From Deinococcus sp. (GTDB lineage: Bacteria > Deinococcota > Deinococci > Deinococcales > Deinococcaceae): 11,942 nt of DNA. Each line of letters opens with the position of its first letter. The stretch's first letter is position 1. Below the pieces are notes generated by a model. It saw nothing but the letters and a program-made list of their open reading frames with translations, was not told where the DNA came from and did not search any database. Where the stretch lies: positions 1 to 11,942 of the forward strand of contig JANXWI010000528.1 in the NCBI GenBank assembly GCA_025351205.1, read 5' to 3'. Of the stretch, positions 6,431 to 11,790 are shown piece by piece. Position numbers and translations under genes: made by a program.

Positions 6431-7090
6431 CTATTCTGCCGCCGCCAGCACGGTGTACCGCTCCTCGAAGTAGGGCAGCCCCCGCGCCGTCGCCTCCCGC
6501 TGCCAGATGGAAGGGTCGGACGCAAGGTTCATGAACTCGCAGCGCAGCAGATAGTCCTCCGGCGTGGGCAGCCAGCCGCGCACCCGCTCCCGCCACTCGC
6601 CCAGCACCGTCCAGCCGATGGCGGCCAGCCGCGTCCCGACCTGCGGCACGTCCAGCCGGGGTCCGACGTACAGAAACCGTGCGCCTGGGGCGGCCACGGC
6701 GGGCAGATGTGGAATGACGCTGGTGGGGCCGCGCCTCGATACGATCAGGTCGAAAGGGCTTTCCAACTCGGCTGGAAGGTCATCTTTGCCGTCCCAGTGG
6801 ACCACTGTCGCAGATGGCGCGTTCTTCACTGCCAGTTCCAGCAGCTCCGGCTGGCGGTCGTAGGCGGTCCAGCATGCGACCTGCGCCGCGTACCGGGCGG
6901 CGTCGGGGCCGTGCCCGCAGCCGGCCTCCAGCACCCGCACAGCTGGCCCGAGCAGCGATTCCAGCAGCGCCGTGAAGGTGGTTTCCGGCTCCGGGCCGTC
7001 CAGCGCCCGCGCCCACGGGTGAACATAGCCGCCTCGTTCCCTGGCCTGAAGCGCGTACCACCCGCGTGAATGGGGTTCCGGGTCTGTCAC
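6431..7090 (-). CDS. Class I SAM-dependent methyltransferase
   Basis: The 219-residue product has a Rossmann methyltransferase core: motif I VLEAGCGHGPDAARYA (53-68) binds S-adenosylmethionine. An acidic end of strand 2 follows (AYDRQPELLELA). Motif IV-like FDLIVSRRGPTSVIPHLP follows and is unusual in having SRRGP where many members have Asp/Asn-Pro-Pro or similar, so the target is uncertain. The C-terminal part (LPTPEDYLLRCEFMN) resembles small-molecule or ribosomal-RNA-type methyltransferases without a firm match. The start is set at GTG 7090, which has a strong AGGAGG four nt upstream. An ATG at 7135 extends the frame by 15 residues but overlaps the ispF start and lacks a ribosome site. 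The gene is first in a unit with the HExxH protein. The methylated substrate is unknown. Confidence 0.85.
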   Translation of the reverse strand: MTDPEPHSRGWYALQARERGGYVHPWARALDGPEPETTFTALLESLLGPAVRVLEAGCGHGPDAARYAAQVACWTAYDRQPELLELAVKNAPSATVVHWDGKDDLPAELESPFDLIVSRRGPTSVIPHLPAVAAPGARFLYVGPRLDVPQVGTRLAAIGWTVLGEWRERVRGWLPTPEDYLLRCEFMNLASDPSIWQREATARGLPYFEERYTVLAAAE

Positions 7091-7094
7091 CTCG

Positions 7095-7100
7095 CCTCCT
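7095..7100 (-). promoter_or_regulatory. Strong Shine-Dalgarno that fixes the methyltransferase start
   Basis: AGGAGG on the minus strand lies 4 nt before the GTG at 7090. A second AGGAGG, 12 nt further upstream in a direct repeat (GCCTCCTGT at 7094-7102 and 7106-7114 on the plus strand), has no usable start behind it. The presence of a true ribosome site means this mRNA, unlike many here, has a leader. Confidence 0.7.
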
Positions 7101-7113
7101 GTTGAGCCTCCTG

Positions 7114-7119
7114 TAGACT
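7114..7119 (+). promoter_or_regulatory. Leaderless-type -10 box for ispF-trmL
   Basis: TAGACT is followed by CGCTGC and the ATG at 7126, the 6-nt leaderless spacing. The same hexamer serves the Rieske gene. It lies within the divergent leader of the methyltransferase mRNA, and no good -35 is seen. Confidence 0.65.
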
Positions 7120-7125
7120 CGCTGC

Positions 7126-7602
7126 ATGCTTGCATACCGCATCGGTTACGGCGAGGACGCGCACCGCCTGGAGGCGGGCCGGGACCTCTGGCTGGGCGGC
7201 CTGAAGATCGAGGGTGCTCCGCACGGCGCGGTGGCCCATTCAGACGGTGACGCGGTGCTGCACGCCCTCGCAGACGCGCTGCTGAGCGGGCTGGCGCTGG
7301 GCGACATCGGGGCGTACTACCCCGACACCGACCCGGCCAACGCCGGTCTGGACTCGGCCACCATCCTGCGCCGAAGCCTGGAACTGGTGCGGGAGCGCGG
7401 GTACGGGCCGCTGAACGTGGCCCTGGTGGTCACGCTCGACACCCCCAAGCTGGGGCCGCTGCGCTCCGAGATCGCTTCCAGTCTGGCGGCCCTGCTGAGG
7501 CTGGACGTGGGCGAGGTGGGCGTGTCGTTCAAGACCTCCGAGGGGCTGGCCCCGGCGCACGTTCAGGTGCGGGTCACGGCGCTGCTGGGTCATGCAGACT
7601 GA
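7126..7602 (+). CDS. ispF: 2-C-methyl-D-erythritol 2,4-cyclodiphosphate synthase
   Basis: IspF converts CDP-methylerythritol 2-phosphate to methylerythritol 2,4-cyclodiphosphate plus CMP, a step of the MEP isoprenoid pathway, in the cytoplasm. The 158-residue length is typical. The N-terminal RIGYGEDAHRL gives the metal-binding D11-x-H13, and SDGDAVLHALADALL (39-53) gives the third ligand H46. DIGAYYPDTDP corresponds to the conserved DIG/FPDTDP substrate loop. The C-terminal SFKTSEGLAP stands where KATTTE-LGF occurs in many homologues, with Thr and Glu kept. The enzyme is a homotrimer in characterised species. The ATG at 7126 is 6 nt after TAGACT and has no Shine-Dalgarno. The trmL start lies inside the last codons, so the two genes form one transcript. 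Other MEP genes are not in this window. The carotenoid-rich Deinococcus lineage uses this pathway. Confidence 0.97.
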   Translation: MLAYRIGYGEDAHRLEAGRDLWLGGLKIEGAPHGAVAHSDGDAVLHALADALLSGLALGDIGAYYPDTDPANAGLDSATILRRSLELVRERGYGPLNVALVVTLDTPKLGPLRSEIASSLAALLRLDVGEVGVSFKTSEGLAPAHVQVRVTALLGHAD

Positions 7603-7617
7603 GACCGTGCAGACTGA
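7592..7617 (+). repeat. 15-bp tandem repeat at the trmL 5' end
   Basis: TGCAGACTGA occurs at 7593-7602 and again at 7608-7617, in frame, giving MQTETVQTE. The second copy is preceded by a GTG that would also be an in-frame start, 15 bp downstream of the ATG and outside the ispF coding sequence. Confidence 0.75.
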
Positions 7618-8080
7618 AGCTGCCGATCCGCTGCTGCGTGTGGTGCTGTTCGAGCCGGAAAAGGCGGGCAACGTGGGCAACATCGCCCGCACCTGCGCCG
7701 TGCTGGGTGCGGAGCTGCACCTGATCCGGCCCTTCGGCTTCCGGCTGGCGGACCGCGAGTTCAGGCGGGCAGGCATGGATTACCTGGAGGGCGTGACGCT
7801 GCACGACCACGCCAGCTGGACCGCGTTTCAGGCCACGCTGGAGGCACGCTCACGGGTGTTTGCCTTCTCCACCCACGCCACGCAGCTGTATACCCGGGCC
7901 AGCTTCGTGCGCGGAGATTACCTGCTGTTCGGCCCCGAGTCGCGCGGCCTGCCCGCATGGCTGCGCGACGCCCTGCCGAAGCTGAAGCTGCCACAGCCGG
8001 GCGGGGGCCGCAGCCTGAACCTGTCGGTGGCGGCGGGCGTGGCGGCCTTCGAGGCGGGGCGGCAGATCGAAGGCTGGTAA
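7592..8080 (+). CDS. trmL: tRNA (cytidine(34)-2'-O)-methyltransferase, SPOUT family
   Basis: The family 2'-O-methylates the wobble nucleotide (C34 or U34) of certain leucine tRNAs using S-adenosylmethionine. The 162-residue length equals that of minimal SPOUT-domain TrmL proteins lacking any RNA-binding extension. Diagnostic motifs are FEPEKAGNVGNIARTC (20-35), the LHLIRPFGF strand (42-50), RRAGMDYLE (58-66), LLFGPESRGLP (111-121) and the knot-forming LPQPGGGRSLNLSVAAGVAAFEA (133-155). The start ATG lies 11 bp before the end of ispF, with only a weak GGGT upstream, so translation is probably coupled to ispF. The first residues (MQTETVQTE) come from a 15-bp tandem repeat and precede the domain. 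A TrmH-type rRNA or other tRNA target cannot be excluded by sequence alone, but the compact length and motifs favour TrmL. Confidence 0.92.
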   Translation: MQTETVQTEAADPLLRVVLFEPEKAGNVGNIARTCAVLGAELHLIRPFGFRLADREFRRAGMDYLEGVTLHDHASWTAFQATLEARSRVFAFSTHATQLYTRASFVRGDYLLFGPESRGLPAWLRDALPKLKLPQPGGGRSLNLSVAAGVAAFEAGRQIEGW

Positions 8081-8095
8081 TGGAGGGTACCAGCC
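8072..8095. terminator. 8-bp hairpin overlapping the trmL stop codon
   Basis: GGCTGGTA (8072-8079) and TACCAGCC (8088-8095) are a perfect inverted repeat around an 8-nt loop. The left arm contains the last two codons and most of the stop codon of trmL. The position between convergent genes suggests a bidirectional terminator. Neither side is followed by a T-run, so it would be weak as a classic intrinsic terminator. Confidence 0.6.
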
Positions 8096-8128
8096 AGTCT
8101 CTGGAGGCGTGTTCTCGGCTGAACAGAC

Positions 8129-9226
8129 TCAACGCGGGTAAATGTCGCGGAAGTATTTTCCTTTCGGGTCGGCCAGCGTCCGCAGCGTCGTGTAGGAAAT
8201 GGTGACCTCTATCCGTGAGGCTCCAATTGCGTGTGGAAGGTCTGCGGGGTACAGAGTCAGGCCACCCGGTGCCAGGTAGATTTCGAAGCGTCGAAACAGA
8301 TCTGCAAACGCGACTTCACCTGTCTTTTTCAGGTACAGAACATGTAATTTCTCGTCGCTCAATCCGGGCCAGATGCTTGCTGGTGTACCGGTCAGGTTCA
8401 CCTCCAGACCGGTGTGAACGTCGAGCGTGACGCCGGTGGTTTCAAAGTCGGGATACGCGCCGCCACAGTAGTAATCGACCTGTTCACGCAGGGACAGCAG
8501 GTTCCGACTCTGCCAGGAAATCGCGCCTCTGCCATTAAAATCTGTTCCAGTCGGTGAGGCGCTCGCTTTGCAGTCCAGCGCTTCCTGAACCAGGGCAAGT
8601 TGACGGTCCTGCAAGGCCGCGTTGAGGGCGGCGGTGCCTTTTGCCAGGTGCGGATAGGTGATGCCGGTCAGCGGCTCCTTGCGGCCACCCGGAACGTTGA
8701 CCCACGCGGTGTTGACCTGCCTGAAGGTGAACAGGTCGCTGGCCCGGAGCCTCAGCAGCCCTGGCGAGGCAGGGAGCGCCAGCGGTATGGTCGCCACGTT
8801 CAGCCGTGAGAGCGTGACCGGAAAGGTCTTTTTCCCATCTGCGCTGCGCCAGGTGCCTTTCAGACCCGTCCCGTCAGCAGCGAGATCCAGGCAGGCATCG
8901 GCATCGGGGGTCTGTTCACCGGTCTCGGCGGCCACGAGCCTGGACCCCAGTTTTCCCCGCTCCAGACCGATGTTCAGGCCGTAGCGGTCATATCCGTATC
9001 GGTCAGGATACTCGGCGACAGAGCGGCCACTCAGTTCCAGCGTGATGGCCTGCGTTCCGAGTTTGCCCTGGTACACTCCCGGCTTGATGCCTGGCGGCAG
9101 TGCTTCGGAGGGTACTGCGCCACAACGGTCCATCACCTCGGTTTGAATCAGCGCCCCGGTCTCAGCCAGTGCAGACGTCCACGAGACTGCGCCCAGAAGG
9201 GTCAGGCCAGACAGCAGGATATACAT
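8129..9226 (-). CDS. Exported protein with RsiV-like (DUF3298) C-terminal domain
   Basis: The 365-residue product has a signal peptide (MYILLSGLTLLGAVSW, ending A-L-A before E22). The N-terminal half (PGVYQGKLGTQAITLELSG, then an alternating Tyr/Gly stretch) fits a beta-rich module often placed before RsiV-type domains. The C-terminal half has REQVDYYCGGAYPDFETTG, LDVHTGLEVNLTG, FEIYLAPGGLTLYP and RIEVTISYTTLRTL, matching the pattern of DUF4163/DUF3298, known from the lysozyme-sensing anti-sigma factor RsiV and peptidoglycan deacetylase PdaC. There is no membrane anchor, sigma-binding domain or deacetylase domain, so it is not itself RsiV or PdaC. The ATG at 9226 is taken over TTG 9250 because TATACT sits 6 nt upstream of it. 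G+C is lower than in the neighbours. It could bind a cell-wall-related or lysozyme-like ligand, but that is speculation. Confidence 0.78.
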   Translation of the reverse strand: MYILLSGLTLLGAVSWTSALAETGALIQTEVMDRCGAVPSEALPPGIKPGVYQGKLGTQAITLELSGRSVAEYPDRYGYDRYGLNIGLERGKLGSRLVAAETGEQTPDADACLDLAADGTGLKGTWRSADGKKTFPVTLSRLNVATIPLALPASPGLLRLRASDLFTFRQVNTAWVNVPGGRKEPLTGITYPHLAKGTAALNAALQDRQLALVQEALDCKASASPTGTDFNGRGAISWQSRNLLSLREQVDYYCGGAYPDFETTGVTLDVHTGLEVNLTGTPASIWPGLSDEKLHVLYLKKTGEVAFADLFRRFEIYLAPGGLTLYPADLPHAIGASRIEVTISYTTLRTLADPKGKYFRDIYPR

Positions 9227-9232
9227 AATCAG

Positions 9233-9238
9233 AGTATA
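9233..9238 (-). promoter_or_regulatory. Strong leaderless-type -10 box for the RsiV-like gene
   Basis: TATACT, close to the TATAAT consensus, is followed by CTGATT and the ATG at 9226. It lies in the most AT-rich intergenic sequence of the window. One arm of a 9-bp inverted repeat (9244-9252) falls in the spacer just upstream. Confidence 0.75.
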
Positions 9239-9243
9239 TAGAT

Positions 9244-9283
9244 TGGGCAAAGGCCAGTGCTGGAGCGGAACAGTCTTTGCCCA
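9244..9283. repeat. Inverted repeat in the divergent control region
   Basis: TGGGCAAAG (9244-9252) and CTTTGCCCA (9275-9283) are perfect complements 22 nt apart, with centres 31 bp apart (about three helical turns). The left arm overlaps the -35/-10 spacer of the RsiV-like gene and the right arm lies just upstream, suggesting a dimeric repressor or looping operator. A smaller CCAG-TG-CTGG palindrome lies between the arms. The rest of the 148-bp gap (9227-9374) holds no gene. An RNA hairpin is unlikely because the promoter reads away from it. Confidence 0.65.
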
Positions 9284-9356
9284 TGGTGGAAGTTATGCGG
9301 GCTGAAAAGGTTCCACGGGTTTCTTGCTCACTCATACCCCACTTCCCCGCCTGCGC

Positions 9357-9362
9357 TAGCCT
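9357..9362 (+). promoter_or_regulatory. Candidate -10 box for the GHL10 gene
   Basis: TAGCCT lies 12 nt before the ATG at 9375, twice the spacing of the other boxes here. It would imply a leader of only a few nucleotides. The same hexamer precedes the FKBP gene. The assignment is tentative. Confidence 0.35.
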
Positions 9363-9374
9363 CCTCGTACCCCT

Positions 9375-10958
9375 ATGCGCCCCCTTCTGCCCGCCCTGAT
9401 CGTGCCCGCACTGCTGCTGGGAGGCGTGCTGGCCGCCGTTTCTCAGCCGCCCGTCGCCCCGGCCCTGCCGCCTGCCGCGCCTCAATTGCCCGGTCCTCAG
9501 ATGCCCAGTCCTGTGCTTCCCAGTCCCCAGCCAGCCAGTCCCCAGCCAGCCCCGCCCGCCTTGCCGCTGTCCGGCCTGCGCGGCCTGTGGGTGGACGGTT
9601 TCGGCCCCGGCCTCAGGACGCCCGCCGAGGTCAGGCAGATGGTCAGCGACGCCGCTGGTCTGGGCATCAACGCCCTGTTCGTGCAGGCGGTGCGGCGCGG
9701 AGACTGCCTGTGTCTGCTGAGTAGCGTGCCCGCCGCCGCCGACATCCAGAAGGGCTTCGACCCGCTGGCCGAGGTGATCCGGCTGGCGCACGCACGGCAC
9801 ATCCGGGTCATCGGCTGGGTCAGCGTGACCGGGGCCTGGAATTCCACCCTGCCCAGCGCCGGGCCGAATCAGGTGTTCGCCCAGCACGGCCCGGCGGCCC
9901 GCGACTCGTGGCTGTCGCGCAGGCCCGACGGAAGCTGGCAGAGCAGCGCCGACGCCTGGCTGGACCCCGGTATTCCGGCGGCGGCGGAACACATGGTCAG
10001 GTCGGCGGTGGGGCTGATGCGGGCCTACGACCTCGACGGCCTGCAACTGGACCGCATCCGCTACCCCGACGGCGGCGACTGGGGCTACAGCCCGGTCACG
10101 CTTGATCGCTACCGGCAGGAAACGGGGCAGGCGGGCATTCCGGCCCCGACAGACGAACGCTGGCGGGCCTGGAAGCGCGAACAGGTCACGGGCCTCACGC
10201 GCCGCATCGCCCTGGAGGCCCGCGCCCTGAAACCGGGCGTCATCATCAGCGCGGCGACCATCGTGTACGGCGACGGCCCCGCCGACCTGAATGCCTTTCG
10301 GCAGACGCGCAGCTACAGCGAGGTGTTGCAGGACTGGCCCGCCTGGATGGGGGCGGGGCTGCTTGACCTGAACGTCATCATGAACTACAAGCGCGACGGC
10401 GTGGGCGGCCAGGAGGGCTGGTATGACCGCTGGAACGCCTTTGCCGCCTCGCAGCGCGCAGGTGCGGGCGAGGTGGCCGCCGGAACGTCGATGTACCTCA
10501 ACTCGCCCCAGGTCACGGCCTCGCAGGCCGGGCGGGCGCTGAGATTGGGCATGGGCTGGGTGGGCTACGCCTACCGCACGCCCACCAATGACGTGTACAG
10601 GGGGACCCAGACGCAGCCGCAGGGGCTGGCTTCGCTGAAAACTGTGCTGGCTGCGGCCCCAGGGGTGCTGGACAGCCTGTCCGCCTGGAACCCTGTGGTG
10701 CAGGCGCGGCGGGCGGTGCTGGGCCGGGTGCTGGGTCTGGTGCAGGCGGGCGGTCAGGTGGTCAGCGCCTACGGCCCGGACGGGGCGCTGCTCGCCACGG
10801 TCAGCACCGACGGTAACGGCTACTACGGCTTTCCCGACCTGCCAGCGGGCCGCATTGAGGTACGCGTGGCCGGACAGAGCTGGGGCGAGAGCCTGAAGCT
10901 CGGCGTGACCCGGTTTCCCAACCTGCTGATCAGAACACTCCTTCCTGCCGGAACCTGA
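9375..10958 (+). CDS. Exported GHL10-type glycoside hydrolase-like protein with C-terminal Ig-like domain
   Basis: The 527-residue protein has a signal sequence (1-21) and a Pro/Ser/Gln linker (24-63). The main domain (about 67-400) matches the glycosyl-hydrolase-like 10 family (PF02638, YngK/YddW type): opening GLRGLWVDGFG (67-77), INALFVQAVRRGD (98-110), HIRVIGWVSVTGAWNS (142-157), DGLQLDRIRYP (221-231), LNVIMNYKR (332-340) and GWVGYAYR. D226 in LDRIRYP is the likely catalytic-site acid. Residues about 455-500 (ALLATVSTDGNGYYGFPDLPAG) look like a carboxypeptidase-regulatory or Cna-B-like beta domain. Characterised relatives act on peptidoglycan or exopolysaccharide, so an envelope glycan substrate is plausible but unproven. 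The ATG at 9375 sits directly before the signal peptide. It converges on the metallophosphoesterase gene with 3 bp between stops. Confidence 0.88.
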   Translation: MRPLLPALIVPALLLGGVLAAVSQPPVAPALPPAAPQLPGPQMPSPVLPSPQPASPQPAPPALPLSGLRGLWVDGFGPGLRTPAEVRQMVSDAAGLGINALFVQAVRRGDCLCLLSSVPAAADIQKGFDPLAEVIRLAHARHIRVIGWVSVTGAWNSTLPSAGPNQVFAQHGPAARDSWLSRRPDGSWQSSADAWLDPGIPAAAEHMVRSAVGLMRAYDLDGLQLDRIRYPDGGDWGYSPVTLDRYRQETGQAGIPAPTDERWRAWKREQVTGLTRRIALEARALKPGVIISAATIVYGDGPADLNAFRQTRSYSEVLQDWPAWMGAGLLDLNVIMNYKRDGVGGQEGWYDRWNAFAASQRAGAGEVAAGTSMYLNSPQVTASQAGRALRLGMGWVGYAYRTPTNDVYRGTQTQPQGLASLKTVLAAAPGVLDSLSAWNPVVQARRAVLGRVLGLVQAGGQVVSAYGPDGALLATVSTDGNGYYGFPDLPAGRIEVRVAGQSWGESLKLGVTRFPNLLIRTLLPAGT

Positions 10959-10961
10959 GCT

Positions 10962-11741
10962 TCAATTGTTCTGGTGGGCTTCCTCTGCCAGAATCTCCGT
11001 GTTCAGAACAGGGTCGGTGACGGGACGCAGATGCAGCTCGGCCTCTTCAGGGTGCGGGGCGTGGTTGGCTGCCATCCAGGCGGCGGCGGCCTGAGTGTCG
11101 TACTCGACCCGGCGGTGCTGCACTGCCCAGACGCCCTGCCTCCGGGTCAGCAGCGCCCAGCGGGCACGTGGATCACCGTCGTTCTGGTAGGCCACTGGCC
11201 CCACATTGACCAGCAGTCGGCCCCCGACCTGCCGGGTCACCTCACGGTGCATGTGGCCCACCAGCACCACCTCCACCGACTCCGACAGATGCAGGCGCTC
11301 CAGAACGTCTGTGTCCGGGCGGTGGGCGAAGGTCTCTCCGTCCCAGCTCAGCAGCAGGCTGTCCCAGGGCGAGGTCGGCGTACCGTGCGCGGCCAGCACC
11401 GCGCCGTCTGCAAACGTGACACTCAGGGGCAGAGCCGCCAGCCGCTGGCGTTCGTGGTCTGGAAGCTGCCCGGCGAGCCAGTCCTGAAGTTCCCGGTGCG
11501 CGGGCGAGAGCTTCTCACCGGGGAACGTCAGCCGCTCGTCGTTGTTGCCCCGAACTTCCAGTGCCCCCAGAGCGCGCTGAAGGTCCAGGGCCGTTCCGGG
11601 ATCGGCCTGACCCCAGACCTGATCTCCGAGGTTCACGCTCAGGTCTGGGCGCTGTCTACGAATGTCCAGCAGAACGGCCTGAGCGGCGAACGCGTTTCCA
11701 TGAACGTCTGTCAGGACAGCCACCGAGAGGTCTTGAGACAC
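10962..11741 (-). CDS. YfcE/MJ0936-like metallophosphoesterase
   Basis: The 259-residue cytoplasmic protein has the full set of calcineurin-like metal motifs: D12-V-H14 in LTDVHGN, GDQVWG (39-44), GNND (65-68), AAHGTP (118-122, H119), and VGHMHREV (161-168, H163 and H165). These bind two metals and catalyse phosphodiester or phosphomonoester hydrolysis. Length and motif order fit the PF12850 subgroup. The third motif has Asn in place of the His usual in GNH(D/E), as is common in this subgroup. The natural substrate is unknown. The start is a GTG at 11741, placed 5 nt after TACACT with no Shine-Dalgarno. The gene ends 3 bp from the GHL10 stop and diverges from the FKBP gene across 49 bp. Confidence 0.92.
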   Translation of the reverse strand: MSQDLSVAVLTDVHGNAFAAQAVLLDIRRQRPDLSVNLGDQVWGQADPGTALDLQRALGALEVRGNNDERLTFPGEKLSPAHRELQDWLAGQLPDHERQRLAALPLSVTFADGAVLAAHGTPTSPWDSLLLSWDGETFAHRPDTDVLERLHLSESVEVVLVGHMHREVTRQVGGRLLVNVGPVAYQNDGDPRARWALLTRRQGVWAVQHRRVEYDTQAAAAWMAANHAPHPEEAELHLRPVTDPVLNTEILAEEAHQNN

Positions 11742-11746
11742 GCCTG

Positions 11747-11752
11747 AGTGTA
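11747..11752 (-). promoter_or_regulatory. Leaderless-type -10 box for the metallophosphoesterase gene
   Basis: TACACT on the minus strand is followed by CAGGC and the GTG at 11741. It supports a leaderless mRNA beginning with GTG, which is rarer than ATG, so the start deserves checking. Confidence 0.55.
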
Positions 11753-11777
11753 GCTTCGCCCGCCCGCCCCGGAATGC

Positions 11778-11783
11778 TAGCCT
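11778..11783 (+). promoter_or_regulatory. Leaderless-type -10 box for the FKBP gene
   Basis: TAGCCT is followed by TTAAGGC and the ATG at 11791. The last bases of the box and the gap form GCCTTTAAGGC (11780-11790), an 11-bp odd palindrome ending at the start codon. AAGG could act as a weak ribosome site if transcription starts further upstream. Confidence 0.5.
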
Positions 11784-11790
11784 TTAAGGC

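Noticed and set aside
5606..7069. A 487-residue plus-strand open frame
   Set aside because: It is antisense to the HExxH protein and the methyltransferase, both of which have clear motifs; no recognisable domain and no ribosome site.
7091..7135. Longer methyltransferase from the ATG at 7135
   Set aside because: This would overlap the ispF start and promoter and has no ribosome site, whereas GTG 7090 has AGGAGG at 4 nt.
9227..9374. Radiation/desiccation response motif (RDRM) of Deinococcus upstream of the divergent genes
   Set aside because: The palindromic TTATGNNATNNCATAA-type motif is not present here or elsewhere in the window; the only palindromic element is the TGGGCAAAG pair.
10969..10993. 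TTCTGG/CCAGAA inverted repeat near the convergent stops as a terminator
   Set aside because: Only 6 bp with a 13-nt loop, inside the metallophosphoesterase coding end, without a T-run; expected by chance.
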